Below are positions 41,993 to 50,680 of a DNA stretch of 64,000 nt, piece by piece. How positions within the stretch are numbered: the stretch's first letter is position 1; each line of letters starts with the position of its first letter. This stretch comes from Alteromonas sp. CI.11.F.A3 (lineage in GTDB: Bacteria; Pseudomonadota; Gammaproteobacteria; Enterobacterales; Alteromonadaceae): assembly GCF_032925565.1 (NCBI RefSeq), contig NZ_CP136708.1:1488001-1552000 (forward strand), written 5' to 3'. A model generated the notes under the pieces. It ran no database searches. It was given only the letters and a program-made list of their open reading frames with translations, and was not told the origin of the DNA. Both the position numbers and the translations under genes were made by a program.

Positions 41993-43321
41993 TTAAAGTT
42001 TTGAGGAAGAAATGAGATGGAGTACTTTTTGCCTGCCGTCGAGGTACTCTACTTTTTCACCATCGAAAAACGCATCTTCCTCTAACATAATGCGAATATC
42101 TTTACCCCATTCAGGAATGTGAGTGGCAGCATTGAGTTCAATGGAATATACGGTGTTTGGGTACATGGGGTAGTCGCCCTGTACAGGAACGCCTTCTTGG
42201 GCATCCCACATACCAATGGTTGGCCCAGCAGCGTGACCATGAAGCCCAAGGGGGTGAGTATAAATAGCGGGTGTTAGACCTTCTTCTATGGCTTGTTCTC
42301 GAGACATTTTTAAAATCTCATTGCCGGTGCGTCCCACCTTAAAATTGTTGGTAAGGATATCTTGCAAACGGTTACCTGCCGCGAACGCTTTTACAATGCT
42401 CTCGGGCGGCGCGGTTTCACCAGGTTTTAACACGTATGCATGCTGTTGTTGGTCGGTGTTTAAGCGCAGGTAAGTAATGCCAAAATCAACATGGATAAGG
42501 TCTCCTGGCTGAATAGTATTTTCACCGGCGCGCTTACTAAACGCTTTTATTTGATCAAATTTTTCATTGTCGGCACGTTGAATAGACACTGAAGGATGAA
42601 ACCAGTTTTCTAACCCTAATGCCTTGCTTTGATCACGCAGCCACCATATAACATCGTCAGTGGTGGTGATTCCTGGGGTTATAACTTCATTTGAAAAAGC
42701 CGTTGCAATAAGTTTGTGGCCAATTTGAGTCAGGGTAGGGTAGTGTTGCATTTCAAGCTTACCACGAGTTTCTAGCCAAGCAATGGCAAGTTTTTCACCT
42801 GATACCACACGGGTTTTAAATTTAGGCGAAAGGGCCGCCATGAACTTGCTGTTTTCGGTGCTACTCATACCATCTGCCAGAGCGAACGCATCTGAAACAT
42901 TTACTGCAATCTGTTTGGGGTTGCGCGCTTCGATAACTTCAGCAAGTGCTTTCCACTGATTTGGCTGGGCTTCTTTATCCCATGCTTTTTCAAATAAGTC
43001 GGCAACGGCATAGCGAGCTACCGCTAAACGCTCTAGAGGTTTTCCTTCCCCATGGTTATAAATGACTAACATGGTATGCCTGCGGGCAGATAGCCACGTT
43101 GATGGCAGCATGGTTTTAATGACGGGGTCTTCATTGTATTCCCGCGACATGATTACCCACATATCAATATTAGTACGCTGCATAAGACCGGGTAAAACCT
43201 GCTCGAATCGTTGCGTTAGTATTTCATCAACCAACTCACTCCTTGCCTGCATATCCATGACATCCTTGGCCATACACTGCAAACTCACCAATACTAAAAC
43301 AAGCGTACAAACTGCTCTCAT
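41993..43321 (-). CDS. Exported M24 family metallopeptidase (Xaa-Pro aminopeptidase-like)
   Basis: A 442-residue protein with a signal peptide (MRAVCTLVLVLVSLQCMA). A creatinase-type N-terminal domain is followed by the pita-bread M24 domain. Candidate metal ligands are Asp in IHVDFGITYLRLNTDQQQ, His in HPLGLHGHAAGPTIG, Glu in VYSIELNAAT and Glu in IMLEEDAFF. Together these form a dinuclear site. The LGLHGHAAGP context is typical of the periplasmic Xaa-Pro group of marine bacteria. It cleaves N-terminal residues before proline or related peptides in the periplasm. It is divergent from glgC. Confidence 0.9.
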   Translation of the reverse strand: MRAVCTLVLVLVSLQCMAKDVMDMQARSELVDEILTQRFEQVLPGLMQRTNIDMWVIMSREYNEDPVIKTMLPSTWLSARRHTMLVIYNHGEGKPLERLAVARYAVADLFEKAWDKEAQPNQWKALAEVIEARNPKQIAVNVSDAFALADGMSSTENSKFMAALSPKFKTRVVSGEKLAIAWLETRGKLEMQHYPTLTQIGHKLIATAFSNEVITPGITTTDDVIWWLRDQSKALGLENWFHPSVSIQRADNEKFDQIKAFSKRAGENTIQPGDLIHVDFGITYLRLNTDQQQHAYVLKPGETAPPESIVKAFAAGNRLQDILTNNFKVGRTGNEILKMSREQAIEEGLTPAIYTHPLGLHGHAAGPTIGMWDAQEGVPVQGDYPMYPNTVYSIELNAATHIPEWGKDIRIMLEEDAFFDGEKVEYLDGRQKVLHLISSSKL

Positions 43322-43720
43322 TCCCTTTCCTTATTTGTTTGAATTATAAGCATGTAATGATTAAAACTAGCACAAGCTGTTTAGCTTAAGCAATGGTGAC
43401 TACAATTAAGAATAAGGGGAGTTGGTTTGTTTCATTCAAGCCAATACACGCTAAATGAAAGCCAGATAGATGCCAGATGAAAATGCGATATAGCCTGGCG
43501 TTATAATGAGTATAAGCCTTCATAGACGCGCATCGTCAATCGTATTGATGCGGATCAATACGCTTAACGAAAATTCCTTGTTTACTTAGCCTTAACGCGA
43601 AAGGCATGTTGTAGAATTTTTTTGAATTCAATGTCGGCAATTTTCCTTCAATAGATAAATTAAATTGTGATTGCAGTTTAATCATCATCGATTTAGGTAT
43701 TACCCTAGCCGGAGCCAGTT
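43322..43720. other. Divergent intergenic region with palindrome
   Basis: About 400 bp between the M24 and glgC genes. No gene is seen. A perfect 9-bp inverted repeat, CGTATTGAT/ATCAATACG at 43541-43562 with a 4-nt spacer, is the most conspicuous element and could be an operator. Confidence 0.5.
43541..43562. promoter_or_regulatory. Perfect inverted repeat upstream of glgC, candidate operator
   Basis: CGTATTGAT, then GCGG, then ATCAATACG. This 22-bp element lies 160-180 bp upstream of the glgC start. The AT-rich arms and GC spacer resemble LacI/GalR-type operators in form, though the 4-nt even spacer with GATGCGGATC does not match a named site. Confidence 0.4.
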
Positions 43721-45097
43721 ATGAATGCAGAGATTGATTTACAGCAAATAATAGAAAGTACGATGGTGTTAGTGCTAGCTGGTGGGCAGGGCTCACGGTT
43801 AAAAGCACTTACTGAAACCCGGGCTAAACCTGTACTAGAGTTTGGCAGTCATTGTCGAATCATCGATTTTCCCCTTTCAAACTGTGTCAACTCCGGCCTT
43901 AACCGAATTGCAGTACTCACCCAATATAAGTCTCAGTGTTTAATTCGGCATTTAATGCAGCATTGGGGCACGTTGAATAACAGTTTTGGGGGGCGACTAG
44001 ATATTCTTCCCGCTTCCCAGCAACAGTCAGAAAGCTGGTATCAAGGCACTGCCGACGCCTGCTTTCAGAATATTGAATACATTAAAGCCCGAGCGCCTAA
44101 ATATGTGATGATCTTATCGGGTGATCACGTCTATCAAATGGATTACCGAAAACTGCTTGCTGAACATGTGAAAAACGGCGCTGAAATGACAGTATCTTGT
44201 ATAGAAGTACCTACTAAGAATGCTGCAAATCAGTTAGGTGTATTAAGTGCTGATAGTAAAGGGCAAGTAACCGCTTTCGATGAAAAACCAAGTAAACCAC
44301 ACCCATTATTAGATGCTCCAGAATATTGTTTAGCTTCAATGGGCAATTATGTAGTGAATGCTGAAGTGCTATATCGGCTACTTAAAGCAGACGCTAAAGC
44401 GTTAGAATCAGACCATGACTTTGGCAAAAACGTTATTCCCAATATTATTGAACACCACAAAGTGTTTGCGCATCGCTTCAGAGGTGCCGATGGTTGCCAG
44501 ATTCCTTATTGGCGCGATGTAGGCACTATCGATAGCTATTGGCGTGCCCATATGGATTTGCTAAACAACAGCGACATGTTGAATTTAGCCGATCCGGCTT
44601 GGCCTATCTGGGGAAGTGCCTTGTCTAGCGCGCCAACCCAAATACGGGGCGGGGCTCAAAAAGGCCAGTGCGATCTTAATCAAATACTCATTGGCACGGG
44701 TTGCCAATTGAACAATTGCCGAATACACCACACTGTTTTGTCATCCAATTGCACAGTTGGTGATGGCGCCTCACTTCAAGGCTGTGTATTGCTGCCTGAT
44801 GTGACTATCGAGGCTGGCGCTAAATTAAAAAATGTTATCGTAGATAAAGGCGTGACTATTCCCGTTAACTTAGCGATTGACGACGTTAATATTGCCAAAC
44901 ACTTCGGATTTTCAGTGAGCGAAAAAGGGGTGGTTTTAATCACTCAGAACGTTATCGATAGCTTTGCTGAGATGGAGCTACATTTTGATGTACCGCAGAA
45001 ACCTTCGAGCGTAAGGTCAATTAGGCCTTTGCCCTCAGAGGTTACGGCTAGAAAAATTGCTCGCTCAATTGTACCATCGGCGTTGAGCGAGCGTTAA
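43721..45097 (+). CDS. glgC: Glucose-1-phosphate adenylyltransferase
   Basis: A 458-residue enzyme that makes ADP-glucose from glucose-1-phosphate and ATP, the committed step of glycogen synthesis. The nucleotidyltransferase signature VLALAGGQGSRL-like motif (VLAGGQGSRLKALTETRAKP at 18-37) and IIDFPLSNCVNSG are diagnostic. The C-terminal left-handed beta-helix (ILIGTGCQLNNCRIHHTVLS) is present. It is about 25 residues longer than E. coli GlgC, with a C-terminal extension (PQKPSSVRSIRPLPSEV). The ribosome-binding site is GGAGCC. glgA and glgB are not in the window, and a strong terminator follows directly. Confidence 0.95.
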   Translation: MNAEIDLQQIIESTMVLVLAGGQGSRLKALTETRAKPVLEFGSHCRIIDFPLSNCVNSGLNRIAVLTQYKSQCLIRHLMQHWGTLNNSFGGRLDILPASQQQSESWYQGTADACFQNIEYIKARAPKYVMILSGDHVYQMDYRKLLAEHVKNGAEMTVSCIEVPTKNAANQLGVLSADSKGQVTAFDEKPSKPHPLLDAPEYCLASMGNYVVNAEVLYRLLKADAKALESDHDFGKNVIPNIIEHHKVFAHRFRGADGCQIPYWRDVGTIDSYWRAHMDLLNNSDMLNLADPAWPIWGSALSSAPTQIRGGAQKGQCDLNQILIGTGCQLNNCRIHHTVLSSNCTVGDGASLQGCVLLPDVTIEAGAKLKNVIVDKGVTIPVNLAIDDVNIAKHFGFSVSEKGVVLITQNVIDSFAEMELHFDVPQKPSSVRSIRPLPSEVTARKIARSIVPSALSER

Positions 45098-45116
45098 GGT
45101 AAACCTAGTTCATGGG

Positions 45117-45156
45117 CAAAAAAATAGGCGCTTAATGCGCCTATTTTTATTTTTAC
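45117..45156 (+). terminator. Strong rho-independent terminator after glgC
   Basis: An 11-bp perfect stem, AAAATAGGCGC with GCGCCTATTTT, has a 5-nt loop (TTAAT) and T-rich flanks on both sides. It lies between the glgC stop and the convergent M14 gene and can act for both. Confidence 0.92.
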
Positions 45157-45235
45157 AGTCTACTAACTATAGCGATTAAAGCGTTTACTATGCATAGCGT
45201 GGGCTACAAACAGAAACGATAAGATTAGTTAATGG

Positions 45236-47890
45236 TTAATCAATTAACGGCTCATCGTCATCTTCTTCTTCCTGCTTCTCGTATTTCTCTTCTTCTACAG
45301 GAATAACTTCCTCAGAAGAATAGTAAACACTGACAGGCGCAGAATAGTTAGGTACATCGTCGTAAGCAAAAACAGAGTAGTACTTTTCGACATTGGGGTT
45401 ACCAAAGTTGTCGTAAGTATACTCATCAGAACCTGCATAAAGCTTCACGCCGTCAAGCGGCGAACGTGGTGAGTGGAAGCGGTTTCTAACCACAAACGCG
45501 CCAACTAAATCGGCATGTTTAGGGTTACTCCAACTCAGTTTCACCTGACGATTCTCTAAGGTTACGCTTAAGTTCGCTGGTGCCGGTAAAGGTTCTTTAC
45601 GGCGCTCAATGTACTTAATAACCAACTTACACACTTGGTTACTGTGTAAGTCATGCCAGTTTACTAGCATGTTCTTTTCAGCACTTGAAGACGTAGAGCG
45701 AACCACGAAATGAAATGGCGCATGCTTCGCATGCATTTCTTCCAACGCTTCACGGCAATAACTATCAAAAATAAAGTTGTGAGAGTTCTTGTCTTTGAGT
45801 TGAGCGTTACTCACCTCGTAGCCAATAAACTCTTTCTTCTCTCTATTCTTAACGCTTTGATAGTCAAGATCTTCAAGACCTGCTAATTCAATGGTGAAAC
45901 GAATATCTTGCGATGTAGGCAGGGCATTGTCGTTGCTCATGGTTAAGTAGGCTTCAGTGATCACCGTTTTCTTAGGATCAGGTAGATTTTCGGTTAAGAA
46001 GGTCATTTGACCGTAAACCACATCGCCGTTTGAATCGAAACCAGACTGCAGCTCGTTTTTATTCACTTCAGCTTTTGAAACAGTACTAAGCGATGACGGG
46101 GTGAGCTCTACCTGTTTGCTTGGAAGCGTGTAAATAACTTCCAAGTTAGGGCGGTAATGAATACCTGAACCAAACTTTCCGTAACCAATATCAAATTGCA
46201 TCATTTGCGAGTCTGCACCAAGAGGAAGTTTTCTTGGGCCTTCAACGCGAAGCAACAAGGTACCGTTCTTAATAGATTTACGAATAATGCGACGTTCAGC
46301 CACATTCAAATCCCAGTGGGACCAAATACCTTGAGTTAGCTTATCTGAGCGAATTTCATCACCTAGTGTTTGAATAGGCTTCGCTTGATGAATTTGGTTG
46401 AAGTCTGTGATGTCAGAAATTTCTGACGGATCGAGAATAGACACTGTCCATTCACCAAAATTTTCTACCTTCGCGTTAACACGGTTCATTGGGTACAAGG
46501 AGAAACTCGCATTCTTAATACGGGCTTCTTCAGGTAAGTTTTCCATGTTAAACGCTATTACGCCATAACAAATACCACGGCGTTTGTTCACACCTACAAA
46601 CAGTGAGTTGTAACCGAAATGGTCGCGGTTTTTCTCAAGGGTATATTGGCCTACATAACCAATACCGCGCTTCGACGGGAACAAACCTCTGAAGTATTCA
46701 TCTTCAGACAGCTGGGTCTTAAGCTTAATTTCAGGGCTGAAAGGCGACTTGGTGTCGGTAACTTTATTGACCGCACGTAAATTGTAGAAATATTTCTGGC
46801 CACTTTTAAGCTGCACATCTGTGAACGTGTGTTTGCCAATAATCGCAATAAGATTATCTTCACGACAAGGGCTTTTCACCGTTTCAGAGCGATACAATTC
46901 AAAATAGATATCATCAGATTCTGGGTAATCCCAGCATAGGGTCGCTTCATAAACGCCCACTGATTCAATAGTGAAGTTATCTACCCGAGCAGGAGCTTCA
47001 TCAGAGTAGTTTTTCGCTTCTGAAAGTGCGTAAAGTACCGCAGGTACATTTTCATCTACACTTTGCGACATATTCGCCATGTAATCAGGAATGTTGCGAG
47101 TGCCAACTTCTACCACCGCCGAAATGATACCTAGCGAGTAGTAATATTCACGGCCACTACCATTGATAAGGTTTGTAGGTGGCTTGCCACGGTGTATACC
47201 GTACTGGCGACCCGTTACTTTATGGATTTCACGGTTCATATTGGCGCACAATACGTTTAAGTCAGTGCCTTCAATTTCAGACTCGTGATTAAACTTATGC
47301 GCAGGGAAAAACACGTTACCTTGCGAGTGATAATCTAGCGCAATAGTAATGTTTTTATGCTCGAGTACGAAATCACGAATGGCCGCAGTTTCTGGCTCAG
47401 AAAACGCCGCTGGGCCTGAGTAGGTGTTTACCGTGGTATCAGCAGAACGCTTAAAGCGAACACCAAAGTTACGGTTCAAGTCTACACCAAAGGTGCCATC
47501 GCCGTTGTCACGTCTATTCTTACGCCAAAAAGAGAAGTGGGTACGAGAATACTCAAACCCATCTGGGTTTAAACAAGGCACCATATATAAGGTATTACGG
47601 CTTAATGCCTGTTGTATAGATGGGTTGTGATCAATATTGGTTAGCACGTTATCAATAAACTTAATGCCTAACTCGTTGCCAATCCACTCGCGCGCGTGGA
47701 TGGTTCCTGTAAAAAGCAGAGCGGGTTTACTGTCCGCAGTTTCAATGTTAGCAGAAAGAGTAGCCATCATAATTGGCCTACCTTCCCACGTCGTTCCAAT
47801 GCTATGCACGCGAATAAGCTCAGGGTATTTTTCCTGAGCTTGTTCTAAAAACGCCATTGTTTCTTGATACGAGGTATATTGTTTTTTCAT
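45236..47890 (-). CDS. Multidomain M14 zinc carboxypeptidase with acidic C-terminal tail
   Basis: An 884-residue protein without a signal peptide. M14 domain at residues 5-290: zinc ligands H65, E68 (TGTIHAREWIG) and H188 (ALDYHSQG); substrate residues R123 and N139-R140 (VDLNRNFG); catalytic Glu E261 (SAVVEVGTRN). Hand alignment with carboxypeptidase A, using G254/G262 and E261/E270, puts Arg247 at the Ile255 specificity position, which predicts cleavage of acidic C-terminal residues. Then come an FN3 domain (about 300-390), two DNRLRE-like domains (about 400-595 and 600-770), a second FN3 (about 775-860) and an acidic tail (EEEKYEKQEEEDDDEPLID, 866-884). It is last in an operon with two ATP-grasp genes. 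The enzyme class is firm; the substrate is inference. Confidence 0.88.
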   Translation of the reverse strand: MKKQYTSYQETMAFLEQAQEKYPELIRVHSIGTTWEGRPIMMATLSANIETADSKPALLFTGTIHAREWIGNELGIKFIDNVLTNIDHNPSIQQALSRNTLYMVPCLNPDGFEYSRTHFSFWRKNRRDNGDGTFGVDLNRNFGVRFKRSADTTVNTYSGPAAFSEPETAAIRDFVLEHKNITIALDYHSQGNVFFPAHKFNHESEIEGTDLNVLCANMNREIHKVTGRQYGIHRGKPPTNLINGSGREYYYSLGIISAVVEVGTRNIPDYMANMSQSVDENVPAVLYALSEAKNYSDEAPARVDNFTIESVGVYEATLCWDYPESDDIYFELYRSETVKSPCREDNLIAIIGKHTFTDVQLKSGQKYFYNLRAVNKVTDTKSPFSPEIKLKTQLSEDEYFRGLFPSKRGIGYVGQYTLEKNRDHFGYNSLFVGVNKRRGICYGVIAFNMENLPEEARIKNASFSLYPMNRVNAKVENFGEWTVSILDPSEISDITDFNQIHQAKPIQTLGDEIRSDKLTQGIWSHWDLNVAERRIIRKSIKNGTLLLRVEGPRKLPLGADSQMMQFDIGYGKFGSGIHYRPNLEVIYTLPSKQVELTPSSLSTVSKAEVNKNELQSGFDSNGDVVYGQMTFLTENLPDPKKTVITEAYLTMSNDNALPTSQDIRFTIELAGLEDLDYQSVKNREKKEFIGYEVSNAQLKDKNSHNFIFDSYCREALEEMHAKHAPFHFVVRSTSSSAEKNMLVNWHDLHSNQVCKLVIKYIERRKEPLPAPANLSVTLENRQVKLSWSNPKHADLVGAFVVRNRFHSPRSPLDGVKLYAGSDEYTYDNFGNPNVEKYYSVFAYDDVPNYSAPVSVYYSSEEVIPVEEEKYEKQEEEDDDEPLID

Positions 47891-47903
47891 TATTTCTTCT
47901 TTA

Positions 47904-49370
47904 CTAAGAGAAATCAGTGGTTACCAGCGTAGTCTTGAAATTATCCCAATGCGCGATAATTGCATCGACTTTCTTCTGCTGAATGTTTTTAACCGTCAGA
48001 AACACGCTTGGATCAGCGTAAATCGCTTTTGACGTGCCCTCTTCACCAAGAGTACTGATTATCACCTCTGTAAGTTTAGGGCCTATACCTTTTACGCCAG
48101 CAAAAAAGCTTTCTAACTCTGACGTAGTTAAAATGAGTTCGCCCGCATCTATTTCGGTGTCGTCTTCAAACTCATCGTTGCTATCATTTAATACACGTTC
48201 TAGCCCATCACCGATGACATCTTCTATGCCATCATCTTCACTCACATCTTGGTTTTCTAAATGCAAGTCGGTCACTATTTTGGCTTTACTTTTGGGCGTG
48301 TAGTTATCTTGAAAATTCCAAGATTCACTTGGCCATTCTTCGTCGAGTTGTAGTTCAACGGGTAACAAAGGATAAAGTTCAGGATTAGTTACCGCTGCTG
48401 AGTCTGCACTATCACTGCTTGGTGTATATTCGCCAAAAGTAATATTTCTCATAGTGCGTAAAAGCGGCGTGCGAATCTTACCCAGTTCCTCCCAGTTATA
48501 CAAAGGAATATGCGGCTTCTTAAAGCGCTCTGAACACAAGGTCCACATTATATACTGGCCAATCCAGTCACGAATATAAGGGAAGGCGGCAAATGCAGTG
48601 GCGCATTCTAGTATACGGAACTTACCATCCACACCTAACGCAATATCAGACGCCCAATATTCAGCTTTTGCGGCTTTAGACGCATTCACTGCTATTTGTA
48701 ACGCTTCTTTGGGCACATCAGAATAATCCATCGAGCCACCCTGACTGGTGTTGGTTAGCCATTCACCTTCTGGTGGACGACGCCAAAACGCACAAACTGG
48801 TTTGTGGCCAATCAGCATCACGCGAATATCTGCCATCATAGGCACAAATTCTTGCACATAAACGGGGTGATATTTCTTTTTCTTAAGCAGTTCGGCCGCT
48901 TCTTTAAAGCTATCTACTTTATGTACGAAATAACCACCATAGTTAGATGGACCATAAGACTTTTTAATAATTTTTGGATAACTGGTTTTACGTAAAAACG
49001 CCATAGCTTCGTCTTTCTCGTAAAAAATATCCGTTTTGGGAATAGGCAAGTCGTGCTTTTCGCAAAAATGGGTCACATTTTCTTTCGACTTGTTGGCAAA
49101 CTGCGTATCCATTGAAGGCAAAAAGCGCACATCTGGCAGTTCGCGAGCAATTTCACGGAACGTCTCATAAGCTGTAGCAGGAATATTACCAATAAGAATA
49201 TCGATATTTTTGCTTTTCACTTCACGAACAAAGCGGGCTTTGTCGTTACCCCAGTGGTAACACACAGTTTCAATTTGATCTGGCCAGCCTTTAAAATTAG
49301 ACTTGTCGAAGAAGCGCAGTACATGGTCTAAGTAGAGTAGGCCAATAGTAGGTAGTTTAGTCGTAGACAT
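47904..49370 (-). CDS. ATP-grasp protein fused to a C-terminal helix-hairpin-helix domain
   Basis: A 488-residue protein. Residues about 90-285 form an ATP-grasp domain: IIKKSYGPSNYGGYFVHKV (ATP-contact Lys and Gly loop), DIRVMLIGHKPVCAFWRR, and ASDIALGVDGKFRILECATAF. The magnesium ligands D242 and E255 are present, but the position of the usual Asn two after the Glu is Ala257. Residues about 370-415 are acidic (EDDGIEDVIGDGLERVLNDS). The last 70 residues (418-485) look like a double helix-hairpin-helix: FFAGVKGIGPKLTEVIISTL ... DPSVFLTVKNIQQKKVDAIIAHW. ATP-grasp ligases rarely carry such domains. It is flanked by 13-bp gaps to the neighbouring operon genes. Confidence 0.85.
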   Translation of the reverse strand: MSTTKLPTIGLLYLDHVLRFFDKSNFKGWPDQIETVCYHWGNDKARFVREVKSKNIDILIGNIPATAYETFREIARELPDVRFLPSMDTQFANKSKENVTHFCEKHDLPIPKTDIFYEKDEAMAFLRKTSYPKIIKKSYGPSNYGGYFVHKVDSFKEAAELLKKKKYHPVYVQEFVPMMADIRVMLIGHKPVCAFWRRPPEGEWLTNTSQGGSMDYSDVPKEALQIAVNASKAAKAEYWASDIALGVDGKFRILECATAFAAFPYIRDWIGQYIMWTLCSERFKKPHIPLYNWEELGKIRTPLLRTMRNITFGEYTPSSDSADSAAVTNPELYPLLPVELQLDEEWPSESWNFQDNYTPKSKAKIVTDLHLENQDVSEDDGIEDVIGDGLERVLNDSNDEFEDDTEIDAGELILTTSELESFFAGVKGIGPKLTEVIISTLGEEGTSKAIYADPSVFLTVKNIQQKKVDAIIAHWDNFKTTLVTTDFS

Positions 49371-49383
49371 TTTACTTTCTCGT

Positions 49384-50367
49384 TTAAAGTTGAGAGGTTA
49401 GCGCGGCTTGCATACTGGCGCGCTTTTCAATTGCTTTTCGCTCAATCAAGTTAACGATCCGCTCGATTTTTCCATCATTGAACGTCAACCCTGCAGCTTC
49501 TTGCTCAGGCGTTGCGAATGCAGGAATACCGTTTACTTCTAGTACTACATATTCTTCATGTTCTTGGTCATAGATAACATCTACCCCAGCGATATCTAGC
49601 CCCGTTACCTTGGCGGCTTTGATTGCAAGTGCAACTAATTCATCATTAGGTTCACGGCGAATAACAGATCCACCACTCGTTACGTTAGTTTTCCAATCGT
49701 CTTTAGGTGCTTGGCGTCCGTAACAACCTACGAATTCACCATCAACAATGTCGATGCGATAGTCTGTCATGTCGTAATTGATAAAGCGTTCAACGTAGAA
49801 GTGGGGAATATTGGTTTGATCCAAAAAGGGAATAAGCATATCTAATGAACGCTCATCTTCCACTTTTACTATGCCCATTCCGCCCCAGCCATCGGTAGGC
49901 TTGTATACCAGGCGTCCGCCCCATTCGCGGATAGTATTTTTAAGCATCGGCTTATCTTTGGTATTACATAATCGGTAATCAGGTGTACGAATACCCGCGC
50001 GAGATAAACGATGTGAAGTGCGAAGTTTGTCTTCAGATAACGAAAAAGACTCAAAACTGTTAAGGCACGGAATTGATTCGTTCAATACTTGATAAAGAAA
50101 AACTTGATAAGGTGTTTGTTGACCTGCATTGTATGAAAAGAACGCATCTAACTCTTCCATATTCACGTTATGACACGTAATGGTTCCGTTGTGTGCGTTT
50201 GCATGGCCTAAGTTAAGATCGGTAATTGCTTCGATATCGCGATCTCGTAATTGATTGACGATTTTAGCCTGTATGGCAGTACCGCCGCTGTTGCTGTACA
50301 TCCACATCCCGACTGTATACTTTGGCACGACTTTTAACCCTATTTTTATGAATCGATGAATTGACAT
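49384..50367 (-). CDS. RimK-like ATP-grasp ligase
   Basis: A 327-residue ATP-grasp enzyme. Visible elements are an ATP-binding Lys in GRLVYKPTDGWGGMGIVKV (K156), YVERFINYDMTDYRIDIVDG, GVDVIYDQEHEEYVVLEVNG with magnesium ligands D263, E277 and N279, and the C-terminal IPAFATPEQEAAG. This is the RimK/LysX/coenzyme-ligase pattern, which forms amide bonds by activating a carboxylate as acyl-phosphate. It is the first gene of the operon (ligase, HhH-ligase, M14 peptidase; gaps 13 bp each). RimK itself adds glutamate to ribosomal protein S6; the substrate here is unknown. Divergent from an M20 carboxypeptidase. Confidence 0.9.
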   Translation of the reverse strand: MSIHRFIKIGLKVVPKYTVGMWMYSNSGGTAIQAKIVNQLRDRDIEAITDLNLGHANAHNGTITCHNVNMEELDAFFSYNAGQQTPYQVFLYQVLNESIPCLNSFESFSLSEDKLRTSHRLSRAGIRTPDYRLCNTKDKPMLKNTIREWGGRLVYKPTDGWGGMGIVKVEDERSLDMLIPFLDQTNIPHFYVERFINYDMTDYRIDIVDGEFVGCYGRQAPKDDWKTNVTSGGSVIRREPNDELVALAIKAAKVTGLDIAGVDVIYDQEHEEYVVLEVNGIPAFATPEQEAAGLTFNDGKIERIVNLIERKAIEKRASMQAALTSQL

Positions 50368-50680
50368 TCTGTTCGATTTACGTAAGAAGATTTCTCAAAA
50401 TAAAAATTTGCACCAAAATGGGTGGTAAATATCTATTTTAGATGAGAAATATGACATATATTAGACTTTAGGGTACGTCTTGGTACGAGGAGTCCCTCCC
50501 AAAAGCGGCGCCATTAAACGGCTAAATTGCGTACTATTCAAGTTTAATTTTTGCTCAGTGGAAATTATTTTCAATATTTGTAATTTTAACGTTTAAAGCA
50601 TGTGTGATTGCTGTTAATTGCCCAATTAAAACAAGGGCTTCAGCGTAGTTTGGTTTTAATCAATACTTGGAATAAATAGC
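50368..50680. other. Divergent promoter region of the ligase operon and M20 gene
   Basis: About 310 bp hold no credible gene. A 20-codon minus-strand frame starting near 50455 has no ribosome-binding site. The repeat GTACG...GTACG occurs near 50470-50486. Both divergent promoters should lie here. Confidence 0.4.

Noticed and set aside
47424..47837. Plus-strand frames inside the M14 gene (47424-47630 and 47637-47837)
   Set aside because: They run antisense to a clear enzyme domain and have no ribosome-binding sites.
50380..50460. 20-codon minus-strand frame upstream of the first ATP-grasp gene as a precursor peptide of a graspetide-type pathway
   Set aside because: No ribosome-binding site precedes its ATG near 50455, the peptide has few Asp/Glu or Ser/Thr acceptors, and it reads like AT-rich noncoding DNA.
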